A DNA stretch of 64,000 nt from DATEKX01 sp963726785 (GCA_963726785.1 CAVSDJ010000009.1:806001-870000); one strand, 5' to 3'. Positions 18,226 to 27,760 are shown, counted from the first letter of the stretch. The notes: a model not told the origin generated them from the letters alone. Program-made: numbers and translations.

Positions 18226-19186
18226 ATGAAACGATCATCAGCATTTATGGCATTGACTGCCATCTTCAGTTTTATTCATTGGCATAATTGTCTTCGCGCA
18301 AACGCCCCAGGATAAAACCAAGCAGCCCAAACCACAAACAAATAAGGATGACCAGATTAAACTCGGCACACTTGTAGTGCGATTGCCGATCACGGTCAAA
18401 GAGAAAAACAAGTTTGTTAGAGGATTGACCAAGAACAATTTTGAAGTCTACGAAGACGGCAAACGCCAGGAGATCATGGATTTTATAGCGCCGAGCCAGT
18501 TGCCGCTCAACATCGCGATGATGATTGATACGAGCAGCAGCGTGAAGCTCAAGCTCCCTTTTGAAAAAGATGCGGGCGAAGATTTCGTCACCACCGTGAC
18601 TACGTTTCGCCGCAAGGATCAGGTGCTGCTGGCGTCATTTGATTCGGGCATCGAACTTCATCAGGATTTTACGGATAATCTGGAACTGTTGATTCGTGCG
18701 ATCAGAAAGCTCAAGGCGGGCGGCTTTACCAAGCTTTATGACGGCGTGTATCGCATCATCGAAGAAAAGATGGCGACCCTCAGCGGAGACGACTCGCGGC
18801 GCATCATCGTGGTGCTGTCGGACGGAGCCGATACTGCCAGCGAACATACGCTTAGAGAAACAGTCGAGATGGCGCAGGGCCACGACGTGACCATATTCGG
18901 CATCAGCACGAAGAATTTCAAAGGCATAGACACCGGCACGGTCGAAAGCTCGGATGATAAAGATCTGAGAAAGCTTTGCGAAGCGACGGGCGGGCAGGTC
19001 TTTCTTCCTTCTCAAAAAGCGGACTTGTTTCGCGCATTCACGCAGGTGGCGATGGACTTGCGCCAGGAGTACGTCATTTTCTATAGGCCGATAAATCAGC
19101 AGAAGACGAACAAGGCTCGTGAGATTAAAGTGAAACTGGTTTCAGCCGATGGTCGTCTTTATCATAAGGAAGGGTACAGGCATTAA
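18226..19186 (+). CDS. Secreted VWFA-domain protein, Acidobacteria type (1), apparent frameshift
   Basis: The VWA part (from 18377) is in one frame. The signal peptide MKRSSAFMALTAIF begins at ATG 18226 in the previous frame and joins at about 18268 if one T of TTTT is dropped, giving SLFIGIIVFAQ before the mature protein. Mature part: LGTLVVRLPITVKEKNKFVRGLTKNNFEVYEDG (family N-terminal domain), then a VWA domain with MIDAS Asp-x-Ser-x-Ser (MIDTSSSV). About 319 residues when joined. First of three related genes read in the same direction; exported, metal-binding adhesion-like proteins of unknown partner. Confidence 0.8.
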
Positions 19187-19221
19187 GGAATTCAATCTGT
19201 AATCCGAAACTCGAGTTGACT

Positions 19222-20301
19222 ATGTCATCAAAAAAAATCGCCATCGCATTAATCGCGCTCGTCGGTCTTTTCGCTTCCACAGTCGTTGCGCAAAAGACGC
19301 GGCCTGCGCCGCCTGCTCGCACTGATGCTTCGAGCAATCAAAAGCCCAGGCCGAATGTGAAGCAGTCGCAGCAAGTCACGGACGACGGCATAGAGTCGAG
19401 CGACGATTCTGTAAGGCTGGGCACAGAGTTGGTCAACCTGACGTTCAGCGCAGTTGATCGAAGCAATCGCGTCATCAGCGACATCAGACAAGAAGAACTG
19501 ACGGTCTTCGAAGATGGGCGGCCTCAACAGATTTTCACTTTCAAGCGCGAGACGACTCTGCCGATAAACATCGCTATTTTGATGGACCTGTCGGGCAGTC
19601 AGGAATACACATTTCCGCAGGAGAAGATGGCGGCAGGCGAGTTTCTTCGCTCTGTCATTCGAGCGGGCAAGGATTCTGCCGCGATACTCACATTTCAAGA
19701 TGATGTTGATTTAGTGCAGGGACTCACGTCGCGCATCGAAACGCTCAATCGCGCCTTCGACGAGATACAGTACTCGCGTCGTTTCGGCGCAGGCTCTTCG
19801 CGTCGTCAGGCAACCGCGCTATACGATGCTGTCTACATCACTGCCGACGAGGTGCTATCGCGCGATAGCAGTCGAAGCGCTGCCGGCGATGACAATGTGA
19901 CGCGAAGGGCAGTGATACTATTGACGGACGGCGCGGACAATGCGAGCAGTCGAAAGCTCGAAGAAGCCATTGATCGCGCGTGGCGGTCGGGCGTGGTCAT
20001 CTACGCGATAGGAATTGGCGACCGCTTCAGGTTTGAAGGCGTGCGCGAAGACGTGCTCCGGCGAATGAGCGAAGAGACAGGCGGGCGAGCTTATTTCCCG
20101 CATGGGCCGGATGATTTGCTGGACGATTTTCGCCAGATAGAAAGCGAATTGCGCAGCCAGTATCTGGTGGCGTATTCGCCATCGAATTCCTCTCACGACG
20201 GACGGTTCCGTCGCATAGAAGTGCGTTTGGCCGCGCGGCCTGACGTGCGTATCATTCATCGTCGCGGCTACTACGCGGCAACGGAAGAAGTAAAAAAATG
20301 A
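19222..20301 (+). CDS. Secreted VWFA-domain protein, Acidobacteria type (2)
   Basis: 359 residues from ATG 19222. Signal peptide (SKKIAIALIALVGLFASTVVA), a Pro/Gln-rich linker, the family domain RLGTELVNLTFSAVDRSNRVISDIRQEELTVFEDGRPQ and a VWA domain with MIDAS MDLSGSQEY and later LTDGADNASS. The protein ends with YLVAYSPSN...RIEVRLAARPDVRIIHRRGYYA, typical of the Acidobacteria-specific VWFA group. It lies 35 bases after the first copy and overlaps the third by four bases. Likely periplasmic or surface. Confidence 0.9.
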   Translation: MSSKKIAIALIALVGLFASTVVAQKTRPAPPARTDASSNQKPRPNVKQSQQVTDDGIESSDDSVRLGTELVNLTFSAVDRSNRVISDIRQEELTVFEDGRPQQIFTFKRETTLPINIAILMDLSGSQEYTFPQEKMAAGEFLRSVIRAGKDSAAILTFQDDVDLVQGLTSRIETLNRAFDEIQYSRRFGAGSSRRQATALYDAVYITADEVLSRDSSRSAAGDDNVTRRAVILLTDGADNASSRKLEEAIDRAWRSGVVIYAIGIGDRFRFEGVREDVLRRMSEETGGRAYFPHGPDDLLDDFRQIESELRSQYLVAYSPSNSSHDGRFRRIEVRLAARPDVRIIHRRGYYAATEEVKK

Positions 20302-21344
20302 AGCTCATTAGAAACATTTCAACCGCAGTAATTCTGGCGCTCGTTGCGGCGCTAGCTTTTCTACCTTCTATCGATATCGCTCAGGCGCAGGAATCGAAGC
20401 CGAAGCCGCAGACGGAAAAAGAGAAAAAGCCTGTCGATCCTGAAGACCAGCAGGACGATGAGCCTGTCAAGCTGGGCACTCAACTGGTCACCGTCCCGTT
20501 CAATGTGACGGACAAATCCAATCGTTATATCAACGATCTTAAAAAAGATGATCTGGAATTGCTCGAAGACAACAAGCCGCAGGATCTCTTTTCATTTGAG
20601 CGCCAGACGGATTTAGCCATCACCATAGCGATGCTGATAGACATATCGGGCAGCGAAGAGTATTCGCTTCCGATGGAGAAGGCGGCGGGCCGTCGCTTCT
20701 TCGAGCGATTATTGCGGCCAAGGAAAGACCTCGGCGCTGTGGTTACGTTTGAAGGCGAAGCCACGCTCATTCAAGGGCTCACGTCGGATGTCGCAAAGCT
20801 TCAGCGCGGGCTTGATGAAATTCGCATCGCTGTTCCGACTGCGGCTATAGGCGGCGTGGGAGGAACGCCGCCCATCAACGGCGGCTCGCGCGCAGGATCA
20901 ACCGCCATCTGGGATGCTGTTTATTCCGTATCAACCGATCTGCTTCGCCGCGAAGCCGGACGCCGAGTCATTCTTTTAATAACTGATGGTCAGGACACTT
21001 CAAGCACTATTAAGTTGCGCGAAGCGATAGAGCGGACATGGCGCAACGAAGTCATAGTCTATGCGATAGGCATAGGCGACCCGGCTTATGGCATTGATTC
21101 GGGCGGACTCAAAAAGATCACAACCGAGACCGGCGGACGCGCATATTTTCCGCGTAGCGAAGAGGAACTCGACAAGGCATTCGCTCAAATAGACGAAGAC
21201 CTGCGGTCGCAGTACGTGCTGGCTTACACGTCTGCGAACGGATCGAAGGACGGGTCATTCCGCACAATCCAGCTTCGCGTCAAAGCGCGCAAAGACCTGA
21301 ACGTGCGCCACCGTCGCGGCTACTTCGCGCCTAAAGCGGGTTAA
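20298..21344 (+). CDS. Secreted VWFA-domain protein, Acidobacteria type (3)
   Basis: 348 residues. The ATG overlaps the previous stop (ATGA). Signal peptide (1-31), charged Lys/Pro/Glu-rich linker, family domain KLGTQLVTVPFNVTDKSNRYINDLKKDDLELLEDNKPQ and VWA domain with MIDAS IDISGSEEY. A Gly-rich loop (IGGVGGTPPINGGSRAGS) interrupts the VWA fold and differs from copies 1 and 2. Ends YVLAYTSANG...RHRRGYFAP. The three paralogues are clearly diverged, so the duplications are old. A terminator follows 29 bases after the stop. Confidence 0.9.
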   Translation: MKLIRNISTAVILALVAALAFLPSIDIAQAQESKPKPQTEKEKKPVDPEDQQDDEPVKLGTQLVTVPFNVTDKSNRYINDLKKDDLELLEDNKPQDLFSFERQTDLAITIAMLIDISGSEEYSLPMEKAAGRRFFERLLRPRKDLGAVVTFEGEATLIQGLTSDVAKLQRGLDEIRIAVPTAAIGGVGGTPPINGGSRAGSTAIWDAVYSVSTDLLRREAGRRVILLITDGQDTSSTIKLREAIERTWRNEVIVYAIGIGDPAYGIDSGGLKKITTETGGRAYFPRSEEELDKAFAQIDEDLRSQYVLAYTSANGSKDGSFRTIQLRVKARKDLNVRHRRGYFAPKAG

Positions 21345-21372
21345 TTATTCGTGCTTGGAAAAAAATTACGAG

Positions 21373-21397
21373 GGGCGGGTTGAGACCCGCCCTTTTT
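21373..21397 (+). terminator. Intrinsic terminator after the VWFA operon
   Basis: GGGCGGGT (21373-21380), loop TGAG, ACCCGCCC (21385-21392), then TTTTT. Eight perfect pairs with a T-run in the right place for the three VWFA genes; the convergent pgeF gene ends 25 bases further on. Confidence 0.9.
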
Positions 21398-21421
21398 CAG
21401 TTTTTAGAGCGGGTTGCGCTA

Positions 21422-22288
21422 CTAGAGCTTGCCGATGACTGACAGCAATCGCCCCACATTCGAGGGCTGGCCTCCGGCTTCCCTGCGATACGAGAAAAAC
21501 ATATCGTTCTGATGCATAGTGCAATACTCGGCGACGTGTATGCGGTCTTCGGTGAAACCGCAGAAGGCGAGTTGTTGAATATTTGCCGCGCGTATGTCGA
21601 GATAAGCTTTGCCGCCTTCTTTAAAATTCACGAGCAGGTTGCGCCAGTAGCCGAACTCTTTTTTGTATCGTTCGATCACGTCCGCGCCCACCTCGTAGCA
21701 CTCCGCGCAGGCGGTCGGCCCAAGCGCGGCAATTGAATTGCGCGGGTTCACCCCCTGCGTGAGCATAAGGTCTGCCACTGTTCGCTCGGTAATGCGCCCT
21801 GCGGTTCCGCGCCAGCCCGCGTGTATCGCAGCCATAGCGCCCGACTTCGTATCGGCTATCAGAACAGGCAAACAATCAGCAGTCTGAATAGCGAGCAACA
21901 CGCCGGTCGTTTGCGTTGTCATCGCATCGCAATCAAGCTGAGCGCCGCTTGTTTGCTCTTTAGACTCGATGAAGCATCGTTCGGTTGAATGAGTCTGCCG
22001 CGCTGTGATTACTTGAGCGCCCTCTGCGCCGATGGCCTTAAGAAAGCGGTTGCGATTTTCTACAACATTCTCTTTCGCATCGCCCTTGAAATGGGCAAGA
22101 TTGAGCGCGCCTGAAGGAAATTCGCTCACACCGCCCCCGCGCGTGCTGAAAGCGTTTGTGAAGCCCGCGCGCTCCATCGGCTCGCAAACAAGATATGAAA
22201 TGCGCGCCCTGCCGTTTTCAGTTTCAATCTCGCGCTCGCGCATCGCGAACGCCTCTTCAAACATTGCTTCTTCAATAGCTTCTTCCAT
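21422..22288 (-). CDS. pgeF: Peptidoglycan editing factor PgeF / multi-copper polyphenol oxidase family
   Basis: 288 residues from ATG 22288; a TTG at 22309 would add seven residues. Family motifs: STRGGGVS near the N-terminus, ITARQTHSTE, the CNF1/YfiH core QTADCLPVLIAD, AAIHAGWRGTAGRI and the C-terminal DMFFSYRREAG. Members are zinc-dependent cytoplasmic enzymes that act on purine nucleosides and, in some bacteria, prevent misincorporation of L-Ser into cell-wall precursors. No neighbour indicates which role applies. Convergent with the VWFA operon. Confidence 0.88.
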   Translation of the reverse strand: MEEAIEEAMFEEAFAMREREIETENGRARISYLVCEPMERAGFTNAFSTRGGGVSEFPSGALNLAHFKGDAKENVVENRNRFLKAIGAEGAQVITARQTHSTERCFIESKEQTSGAQLDCDAMTTQTTGVLLAIQTADCLPVLIADTKSGAMAAIHAGWRGTAGRITERTVADLMLTQGVNPRNSIAALGPTACAECYEVGADVIERYKKEFGYWRNLLVNFKEGGKAYLDIRAANIQQLAFCGFTEDRIHVAEYCTMHQNDMFFSYRREAGGQPSNVGRLLSVIGKL

Positions 22289-22409
22289 AACTATCAATGC
22301 TAACGACAAGCCTTTAGTGCGCGCAACCTGTCGCCCGGGAATTTCCTGGATTCAGTGCGGGCGAATTGTGTTAAAATGCTTTTACCACGTTCTCAATTGG
22401 AGGTGGATG

Positions 22410-22625
22410 ATGAATCGTTCGAAGTACTTTATCATTAATGTTGCTCTAATCCTGGCGTTCTCTGTGATCGGCTCGGTCTTCATGATGGCCTTCGATCAAG
22501 GCGGCACGCGATGGTTGAAATTCGTTCTCTACTTCGGTTTCTTTGCCTCCCTCTTCTCACCCTTCCTATTCTCATCAAGTTCAAGTTGCAGCTTGTTTTC
22601 CAGTCGTCTGCGTAAGCGAAGCTGA
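22410..22625 (+). CDS. Small membrane protein, two helices
   Basis: 71 residues from ATG 22410, with GGAGGT five bases upstream; the adjacent ATG 22407 is too close to it. Two membrane helices (YFIINVALILAFSVIGSVF and LKFVLYFGFFASLF). The Ser-rich tail (FSSSSSCSLFSSRL) looks unnatural; the alternative frame from about 22555 reads LTLPILIKFKLQLVFQSSA, so one base may be missing in the pyrimidine run there. Unknown function, single gene between pgeF and serS. Confidence 0.5.
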   Translation: MNRSKYFIINVALILAFSVIGSVFMMAFDQGGTRWLKFVLYFGFFASLFSPFLFSSSSSCSLFSSRLRKRS

Positions 22626-22750
22626 ATCGTCGGCGTCAATTTCCATAGCCAACTTTCAATAGTTTGATTCGAGCGCGCGCAGTTGACACTCTTTGGCGGC
22701 GCGGCTTACGCTATCCGTTTATCGTTCGTTTCTGAAAGGTGACCTTTGCC

Positions 22751-24043
22751 ATGCTTGATATAAATTTCGTTCGCGCGAATCTCGATCTTGTACGAAAAAA
22801 ACTCGAAGCGCGCAATTTTCCACTAGAAGCGATTGCTCGCTTCACCAAACTCGACGAGCGCCGCCGCGCGCTCATCGGCCAGCGCGATGAGCTTAAGGCT
22901 ACGCGCAACCTCGAAAGCCAGGAGATCGGCAAGCTGATGAAAGCCGGTCAGAAAGAAGACGCCGAATCGCGGCGCGCTGCCGTGCGCGACATCGGCGACA
23001 AAATCGCTGCCACTGAATCCGAACTCAACGCGATAGAAAGCGATTTGAACAATCTGTTAGTGACGTTGCCGAACCTGCCGGGCGACGGTGTGCCTGTCGG
23101 AAAGGATGAGACTGCAAATCAGGAAATCAAGCGATGGGGCGAGCCTCCCAAATTTGATTTCGAGCCGCGAGACCATGTTGACCTTGCCACACAACTTGGC
23201 CTGCTCGACCTTGAGCGGGCAGCAAAGATTTCGGGCGCGCGATTTTCTATTCTGACAGGTGTGGGCGCGCGACTGGAACGCGCGCTGATAAATTTCTGTC
23301 TCGACCTGCACACAAAGCGGCACGGCTATACGGAAGTCTTGCCACCGTTCATCGTCAACGCGAATGCATTGTTCGGCACGGGTCAATTGCCCAAGTTCGA
23401 GGGAGACTTGTTCAAGCTGACGGACGAGCGAAACCTCTATTTGATTCCAACTGCCGAAGTGCCGCTCACGAACATCTATGCCGACGAAATATTGGACGGC
23501 GCACAGTTGCCGATCAATATGACCGCATACACTCCATGCTTTCGCTCCGAAGCTGGAAGCTACGGCAAAGACACGCGCGGGCTGATTCGCCAGCATCAAT
23601 TCGACAAGGTTGAATTGGTGAAGATCACGCGGCCCGAAGATTCTTACGACGAATTGGAACGCCTCACTGAGGATGCCGAAGCGGTGCTCGAAGCTTTAGG
23701 GCTTGCCTATCGCAGAGTAGTTTTATCGACAGGCGACATGGGATTTTCGGCGGCAAAGACCTATGACATAGAAGTGTGGCTGCCGAGCCAGAACACTTAT
23801 CGAGAGATTTCGTCCTGCTCTAACTGCGAATCGTTTCAAGCTCGCCGCGCGCAGATAAGATTTCGCCGCGAGCAAAAAGCGAAACCGGAATACGCTCACA
23901 CGCTGAATGGCTCCGCATTAGCCATCGGGCGAACGTGGCTCGCGCTGATTGAAAATTATCAGCAGGAAGATGGCAGCGTGATCATTCCCGAAGCACTGCG
24001 ACCATTCATGGATGATATGGAGAAGATAGAAAGGCAAAAGTAA
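22751..24043 (+). CDS. serS: Seryl-tRNA synthetase
   Basis: 430 residues; ATG 22751 gives the classic start MLDINFVRANLDLV, with AAGGTGA about 9 bases upstream. N-terminal coiled-coil arm (about 25-105) binds tRNA-Ser; class II catalytic core with motif 2 FRSEAGSYGKDTRGLIRQHQF and motif 3 LNGSALAIGRTWLALIENYQ. The serine-site loop TAEVPLTNIYADEIL and SSCSNCESFQARR are present. Activates serine and charges tRNA-Ser (and tRNA-Sec where present). Single-gene unit. Confidence 0.97.
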   Translation: MLDINFVRANLDLVRKKLEARNFPLEAIARFTKLDERRRALIGQRDELKATRNLESQEIGKLMKAGQKEDAESRRAAVRDIGDKIAATESELNAIESDLNNLLVTLPNLPGDGVPVGKDETANQEIKRWGEPPKFDFEPRDHVDLATQLGLLDLERAAKISGARFSILTGVGARLERALINFCLDLHTKRHGYTEVLPPFIVNANALFGTGQLPKFEGDLFKLTDERNLYLIPTAEVPLTNIYADEILDGAQLPINMTAYTPCFRSEAGSYGKDTRGLIRQHQFDKVELVKITRPEDSYDELERLTEDAEAVLEALGLAYRRVVLSTGDMGFSAAKTYDIEVWLPSQNTYREISSCSNCESFQARRAQIRFRREQKAKPEYAHTLNGSALAIGRTWLALIENYQQEDGSVIIPEALRPFMDDMEKIERQK

Positions 24044-24051
24044 CTACTTAG

Positions 24052-24156
24052 CCGTAGCTCCGTAGGAACGATCTATCAATCATAAGGTTGCTCCTACGGA
24101 GCTACGGAAATATCTTTTTTGCTGATTCTATAGACAGGTCGCCCCTACGGGGCTGA
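24052..24156. repeat. Palindromic repeat, family B (GTAGCTCCGTAGGA type)
   Basis: CCGTAGCTCCGTAGGA (24052-24067) is perfectly complementary to 24092-24107. It is followed by a second unit, CTATAGACAGGTCGCCCCTA onward (24128-24156), containing a small CCCC/GGGG hairpin. Both unit types recur at 24649-24802 and 46625-46777. Confidence 0.88.
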
Positions 24157-24204
24157 GTTGTTACAAGACGAAAGTAAAAAGCAGGTTGGAAAGAAAGCGG
24201 GCCA

Positions 24205-24495
24205 TCATACATCAGCGCCGAAAGCCGTAGAGAGGGTTCTGACTCGGTTATCGAGCGCGAGTGTTGCGCCGCTGTCATCAACCGCGCGGGGGGTGAGGCC
24301 CCTTTGCTTTGAGTAGTAGATGACGGCGCGCCATACACTCGCGCAGTTTTTTTCGGCGCTGAGCACGATGGCCCCAAAAGAGAGCACCATCAGGCGTCTC
24401 AAGCTTCCGGTATTCTTAATTGCAATGGCCGTGCCACTGCCCGTCGCCAGCCAAATTCCCGCAAATTGAATGACTTCACGGCAGGCTTGTCTCAT
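24205..24495 (-). CDS. Possible small protein, unknown
   Basis: An open frame of 96 codons with GGTGGAG four bases before the ATG. Residues about 10-60 contain two hydrophobic stretches (IQFAGIWLATGSGTAIAI, LMVLSFGAIVLSA). It lies between two clusters of family B repeats in the otherwise non-coding serS-M20 gap, and the rest of its sequence is unremarkable. It may be a genuine small membrane protein or a chance frame; I recognise no family. Confidence 0.3.
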   Translation of the reverse strand: MRQACREVIQFAGIWLATGSGTAIAIKNTGSLRRLMVLSFGAIVLSAEKNCASVWRAVIYYSKQRGLTPRAVDDSGATLALDNRVRTLSTAFGADV

Positions 24496-24648
24496 TCACT
24501 CCACCAGTATTATTCAGTTTGACCTTCTTAGGTGACGAGGCTCGGCTCTTTTGACCGATTGCCAACTTGCTTGCCCGAACATGCGCTGTTAAGCTACCGC
24601 TCGATTTTCAATACAGACAGGCGAAATCTAAAAGGCAATTTGGAAATC

Positions 24649-24802
24649 AAGCTCCGTAGGAGCAACCTGTCTATAGTTTTGGAATGCTGAATATTTATAG
24701 TAGCTTCGTAGGAGCGACCTCTGAATCAATAGGTCGCTCCTACGAAGCTACGAATCAATTGCTTAATTATTACTATAGACAGGTCGTCCCTAACGGGACT
24801 GC
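24649..24802. repeat. Palindromic repeat cluster, family B
   Basis: Contains AGCTCCGTAGGAGCAACCTG (from 24650), then a perfect 21-base inverted repeat GTAGCTTCGTAGGAGCGACC.. (24700-24720) with 24731-24751, then a 31-base unit at 24772-24802 beginning ACTATAGACAGGTCGTCCC. That last unit is identical to 46747-46777, 22 kb away. The cluster ends about 40 bases before the M20 gene start. Confidence 0.9.
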
Positions 24803-24840
24803 GAAAGCGTCCTTGCAGTTATGAATAACAAGGAGTGGAT

Positions 24841-26274
24841 ATGTGCTCGAAAAATTCCCGTCGCTTTCATCGGCTGATCGCGGCAATCGTAATTACGATG
24901 TCAATCGCAACAAGCAACTTGCTTGCTGCGCGTCAAAAATCCGCGCCTGATTTTCAAGCAGCGCGCGACGAGACTGTACAGATACTTTCAGGATTCATTC
25001 GCATAGACACGAGCAACCCGCCGGGCAACGAGACGAAAGGGGCCGAATACCTTAAAGCCATACTCGACCGCGAAGGCATACTGTCAGAGATATTCGAGCT
25101 TGAGCCGGGACGCGGCAACATCGTTGCTCGACTCAAAGGCAATGGCAAAAAGAGACCGCTCCTGTTGATGGGCCACATTGATGTCGTTGGCGTAGAGCGC
25201 GACAAGTGGACGGTTGATCCTTTCGGCGGCATAGTCAAAGACGGATACGTCTACGGTCGCGGCGCGTCGGATGATAAAGGCATGACGAGCGTGTGCCTGG
25301 AAGTCTTCCTGCTCCTGCACAGGCTGAAAGTCCCGCTCGACCGCGATGTCATCTTTATGGCCGAAGCCGGAGAAGAGGGCACGACGCGCGTGGGTATTGA
25401 TTTCATGGTCGAGCAGCACTGGGACAAAATCGAATGCGAATATGCGTTGAATGAAGGCGGCGCGATTTACGCGCCCGAAGGCCGTGTCAAATATGTCGGC
25501 GTAGCCACTACGGAAAAAGTTCCTCGCGGGTTCCGGCTCGTAGCGCGCGGAACGAGCGGGCACGGCTCTGTGCCAAGACCCGATAACGCGATCACTCATC
25601 TCGCGGCTGCGGTTGCAAAAGTCGGCAACTGGAATGTGCCGATGAGATTGAACGAAACCACGCGCGCATTCTTTTCGCGGCTCGCAAAGATCAGTTCGCC
25701 CGAAGAAGCCGCTCTCTACGCGAACCTCGAAGACCCTGCCCGCAGTGAAATGGTTCAAGAACGGATTCGGGCTGTGAACATAAACTATAATTCCATGCTT
25801 CGCACTTCGATTGTGCCGACCATCATAAAAGGCGGTTTTCGCGGCAACGTTATCCCAGCCGAAGCCGAAGCCAACCTCGATGTGCGCGCTGTGCCTGATG
25901 AAGACATCAATGCGCTTGCCGATAAGATGCGCCAGCTTATCAATGACCCTGCGGTTGAAGTGATCCCGCCCACGAATCGTGGCCGCCCGCCCAGCCCTCC
26001 ATCGGGCTTGCAGACGGATATGTTCCGCGCGCTTGAGTCCGCGCAATCGCGAGTCTTTCCAGGCACGGTCACGTTGCCGCTGATGCTTACGGGCGCGACC
26101 GACTCGGCGCAACTGCGCGCAAAAGGAGTTCATGCTTACGGGCTTGGCAGCGTAGTGAGCGACAAAGATCGTTCAGGCGTTCACGGCAACGACGAGCGAT
26201 TGTCGGTTTCCGGCATAGGCAAATTTGTAGAGTTCCTCTACTGGGCGGTCATAGACGTTGCGGGCGCGAAGTAG
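24841..26274 (+). CDS. Secreted M20-family metallopeptidase
   Basis: 477 residues; ATG 24841 has AGGAG five bases upstream and gives a signal peptide (1-31, HRLIAAIVITMSIATSNLLAA). Catalytic domain with zinc ligands in LLMGHIDVV and GRGASDDKGM, the catalytic Glu pair in MAEAGEEGT and the dimerisation lid domain (about 230-350). C-terminal ligand region TGATDSAQLRAKGVHAYGLG. M20/M25/M40 enzymes hydrolyse dipeptides, N-acyl amino acids or carboxypeptidase substrates; here probably periplasmic peptide scavenging. Convergent with rsmG, whose stop is two bases away. Confidence 0.9.
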   Translation: MCSKNSRRFHRLIAAIVITMSIATSNLLAARQKSAPDFQAARDETVQILSGFIRIDTSNPPGNETKGAEYLKAILDREGILSEIFELEPGRGNIVARLKGNGKKRPLLLMGHIDVVGVERDKWTVDPFGGIVKDGYVYGRGASDDKGMTSVCLEVFLLLHRLKVPLDRDVIFMAEAGEEGTTRVGIDFMVEQHWDKIECEYALNEGGAIYAPEGRVKYVGVATTEKVPRGFRLVARGTSGHGSVPRPDNAITHLAAAVAKVGNWNVPMRLNETTRAFFSRLAKISSPEEAALYANLEDPARSEMVQERIRAVNINYNSMLRTSIVPTIIKGGFRGNVIPAEAEANLDVRAVPDEDINALADKMRQLINDPAVEVIPPTNRGRPPSPPSGLQTDMFRALESAQSRVFPGTVTLPLMLTGATDSAQLRAKGVHAYGLGSVVSDKDRSGVHGNDERLSVSGIGKFVEFLYWAVIDVAGAK

Positions 26275-26275
26275 A

Positions 26276-26914
26276 TCAATCGGCGCGCGAGAAGACAGCG
26301 ATCAATCGCGCTTCCGATTGCGGCATCGTATAGGTTTTTACTTCAATCATCGAGCCGATGCGCTGACTGATTTTTGCGAGCAGGTCAGGCGCGCAATAAA
26401 GCATGAATCGCTGATGCGGGTCGAGACGGGCGATGACCGGAGGCAAGACTTCTTCCGCGCGGTCGAGCGCGCGACTCGTCAGCAGGTCGTATCCGGTCAG
26501 GTCGAATGATTCGAGCCGCGCCGTCGCAACCTTTAAGTTTGCGAGTCCGAGATCATCACGGGCTTCGTTTAGAAAAACTGATTTCTTTTGATTGGCCTCA
26601 AGCGCAGTGACCTCGACATCCGGCCTGAGCACTGCCAGCGGCAGGGCAGGGAATCCCGCGCCGCTTCCTATGTCCAAAACCCGCCGCGCATATTCGATGA
26701 AGCGACCGCCGAAAAGCGAGTCCGCATAGTGCAGCCGCGCTGCTTCGTCAGGTTCAACGATGCGCGTCAGATTGACGCGGCGATTCCACGCACGCATCAA
26801 CGAGTAATGTTTTACCAATTGAGCGATCTGCTCTTCATTCAAATTGGCAAGATCAAGGCTTGCGAGCGCCGCTTCAAGCGCAGATTTGAACCGGGTATTA
26901 TGTTCGCTCATCAT
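26276..26914 (-). CDS. rsmG: 16S rRNA (guanine527-N7)-methyltransferase
   Basis: 212 residues. SAM-binding motif I LDIGSGAGFPALPLAVLRPD and following EANQKKSVFLNEA are typical of RsmG/GidB, as are the N-terminal KHYSLMRAWNRRVNLTRI and DSLFGGRFI. It methylates N7 of G527 in 16S rRNA; its loss gives low-level streptomycin resistance in other bacteria. It is not next to parAB or mnmG here, where it often lies. Confidence 0.94.
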   Translation of the reverse strand: MMSEHNTRFKSALEAALASLDLANLNEEQIAQLVKHYSLMRAWNRRVNLTRIVEPDEAARLHYADSLFGGRFIEYARRVLDIGSGAGFPALPLAVLRPDVEVTALEANQKKSVFLNEARDDLGLANLKVATARLESFDLTGYDLLTSRALDRAEEVLPPVIARLDPHQRFMLYCAPDLLAKISQRIGSMIEVKTYTMPQSEARLIAVFSRAD

Positions 26915-27008
26915 TCGATTAACTCACTCGATTGGTCATACGCCCACGATACAATTAGAATACTTGAGTGGATGAAAGACAATCCGCTTACGAAAGGTTT
27001 AAATTCTA

Positions 27009-27740
27009 TTGGCGATACGAGCAATTTCTTTTGATTTCTGGAATACGCTGTTTACCGAATTGCCCGGAGCGTTTGCGTTTTATAAGGATAATAGAATGCG
27101 CTTGCTCGGAGACTCTTTGCGTTCGTGCGGAGACTTCACGGACGAGCGAGTACACGAAGCCTGTTCGATGGAAGCCGAAGCGCACTATCGAATCTGGCGT
27201 AACGAGCATCGCACGCTTTCGACCGCCGAGCGCGTGGGTGTAATACTAACCAATCTTGAAGCAGTGTTGCCGGATGATGTGATGGCAAGCCTTGTCAATG
27301 CATACGAAGAAGGCGTACTCGAACGCCCGCCCGTTTTGATCGAAGGCGTGCGCGAGGCCGTCGAACATCTCGCTCGGAGCTACAGGCTGGGGATTATTTC
27401 CGATGTGGGCTTTTCGCCGGGCCGCGTGCTCAAGCAGGTGCTCGCGCAAAATGGTCTGCTCGACTTTTTCGACTCGCTCGTCTTTTCTGATGAAGCAGGG
27501 CGCTCGAAACCGCACGTGGAAGTATTCACTCGCACCGCTCAGAGCTTGTCAGCCGACCCGCGCGAAATGGTTCACGTAGGCGATCTTGAATTCACAGACA
27601 TCGTCGGCGCAAAGCTGTCAGGTTATTACGCGATTCGGTTCACAGGCGTGACGCCGATCAATGAAACTGAAGTCACAGAAGCCGACTATGTGACAGACAA
27701 TTTTGCTGATGTGCCGCGATTGATTGAAACTCTGAATTGA
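27009..27740 (+). CDS. HAD-family hydrolase
   Basis: 243 residues from TTG 27009, with AAAGG about 10 bases upstream; no ATG alternative fits. Motif I is SFDFWNTLF with nucleophile Asp9, motif II IISDVGFS, motif III Lys in GRSKPHVEVF and motif IV HVGDLEFTDIVGA. The second motif I Asp, the general acid in most HAD phosphatases, is Trp here, as in the FDFWNTL subgroup, so a phosphatase role is not certain. Cap domain of C1 type (about 20-110). It is followed 20 bases later by a small unknown gene. Confidence 0.88.
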   Translation: MAIRAISFDFWNTLFTELPGAFAFYKDNRMRLLGDSLRSCGDFTDERVHEACSMEAEAHYRIWRNEHRTLSTAERVGVILTNLEAVLPDDVMASLVNAYEEGVLERPPVLIEGVREAVEHLARSYRLGIISDVGFSPGRVLKQVLAQNGLLDFFDSLVFSDEAGRSKPHVEVFTRTAQSLSADPREMVHVGDLEFTDIVGAKLSGYYAIRFTGVTPINETEVTEADYVTDNFADVPRLIETLN

Positions 27741-27760
27741 TGACAAAGGATTAATACGGA

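Noticed and set aside
27009..27209. Antisense frame opposite the HAD gene start
   Set aside because: No RBS, no domain and full overlap with a clear HAD motif on the plus strand.
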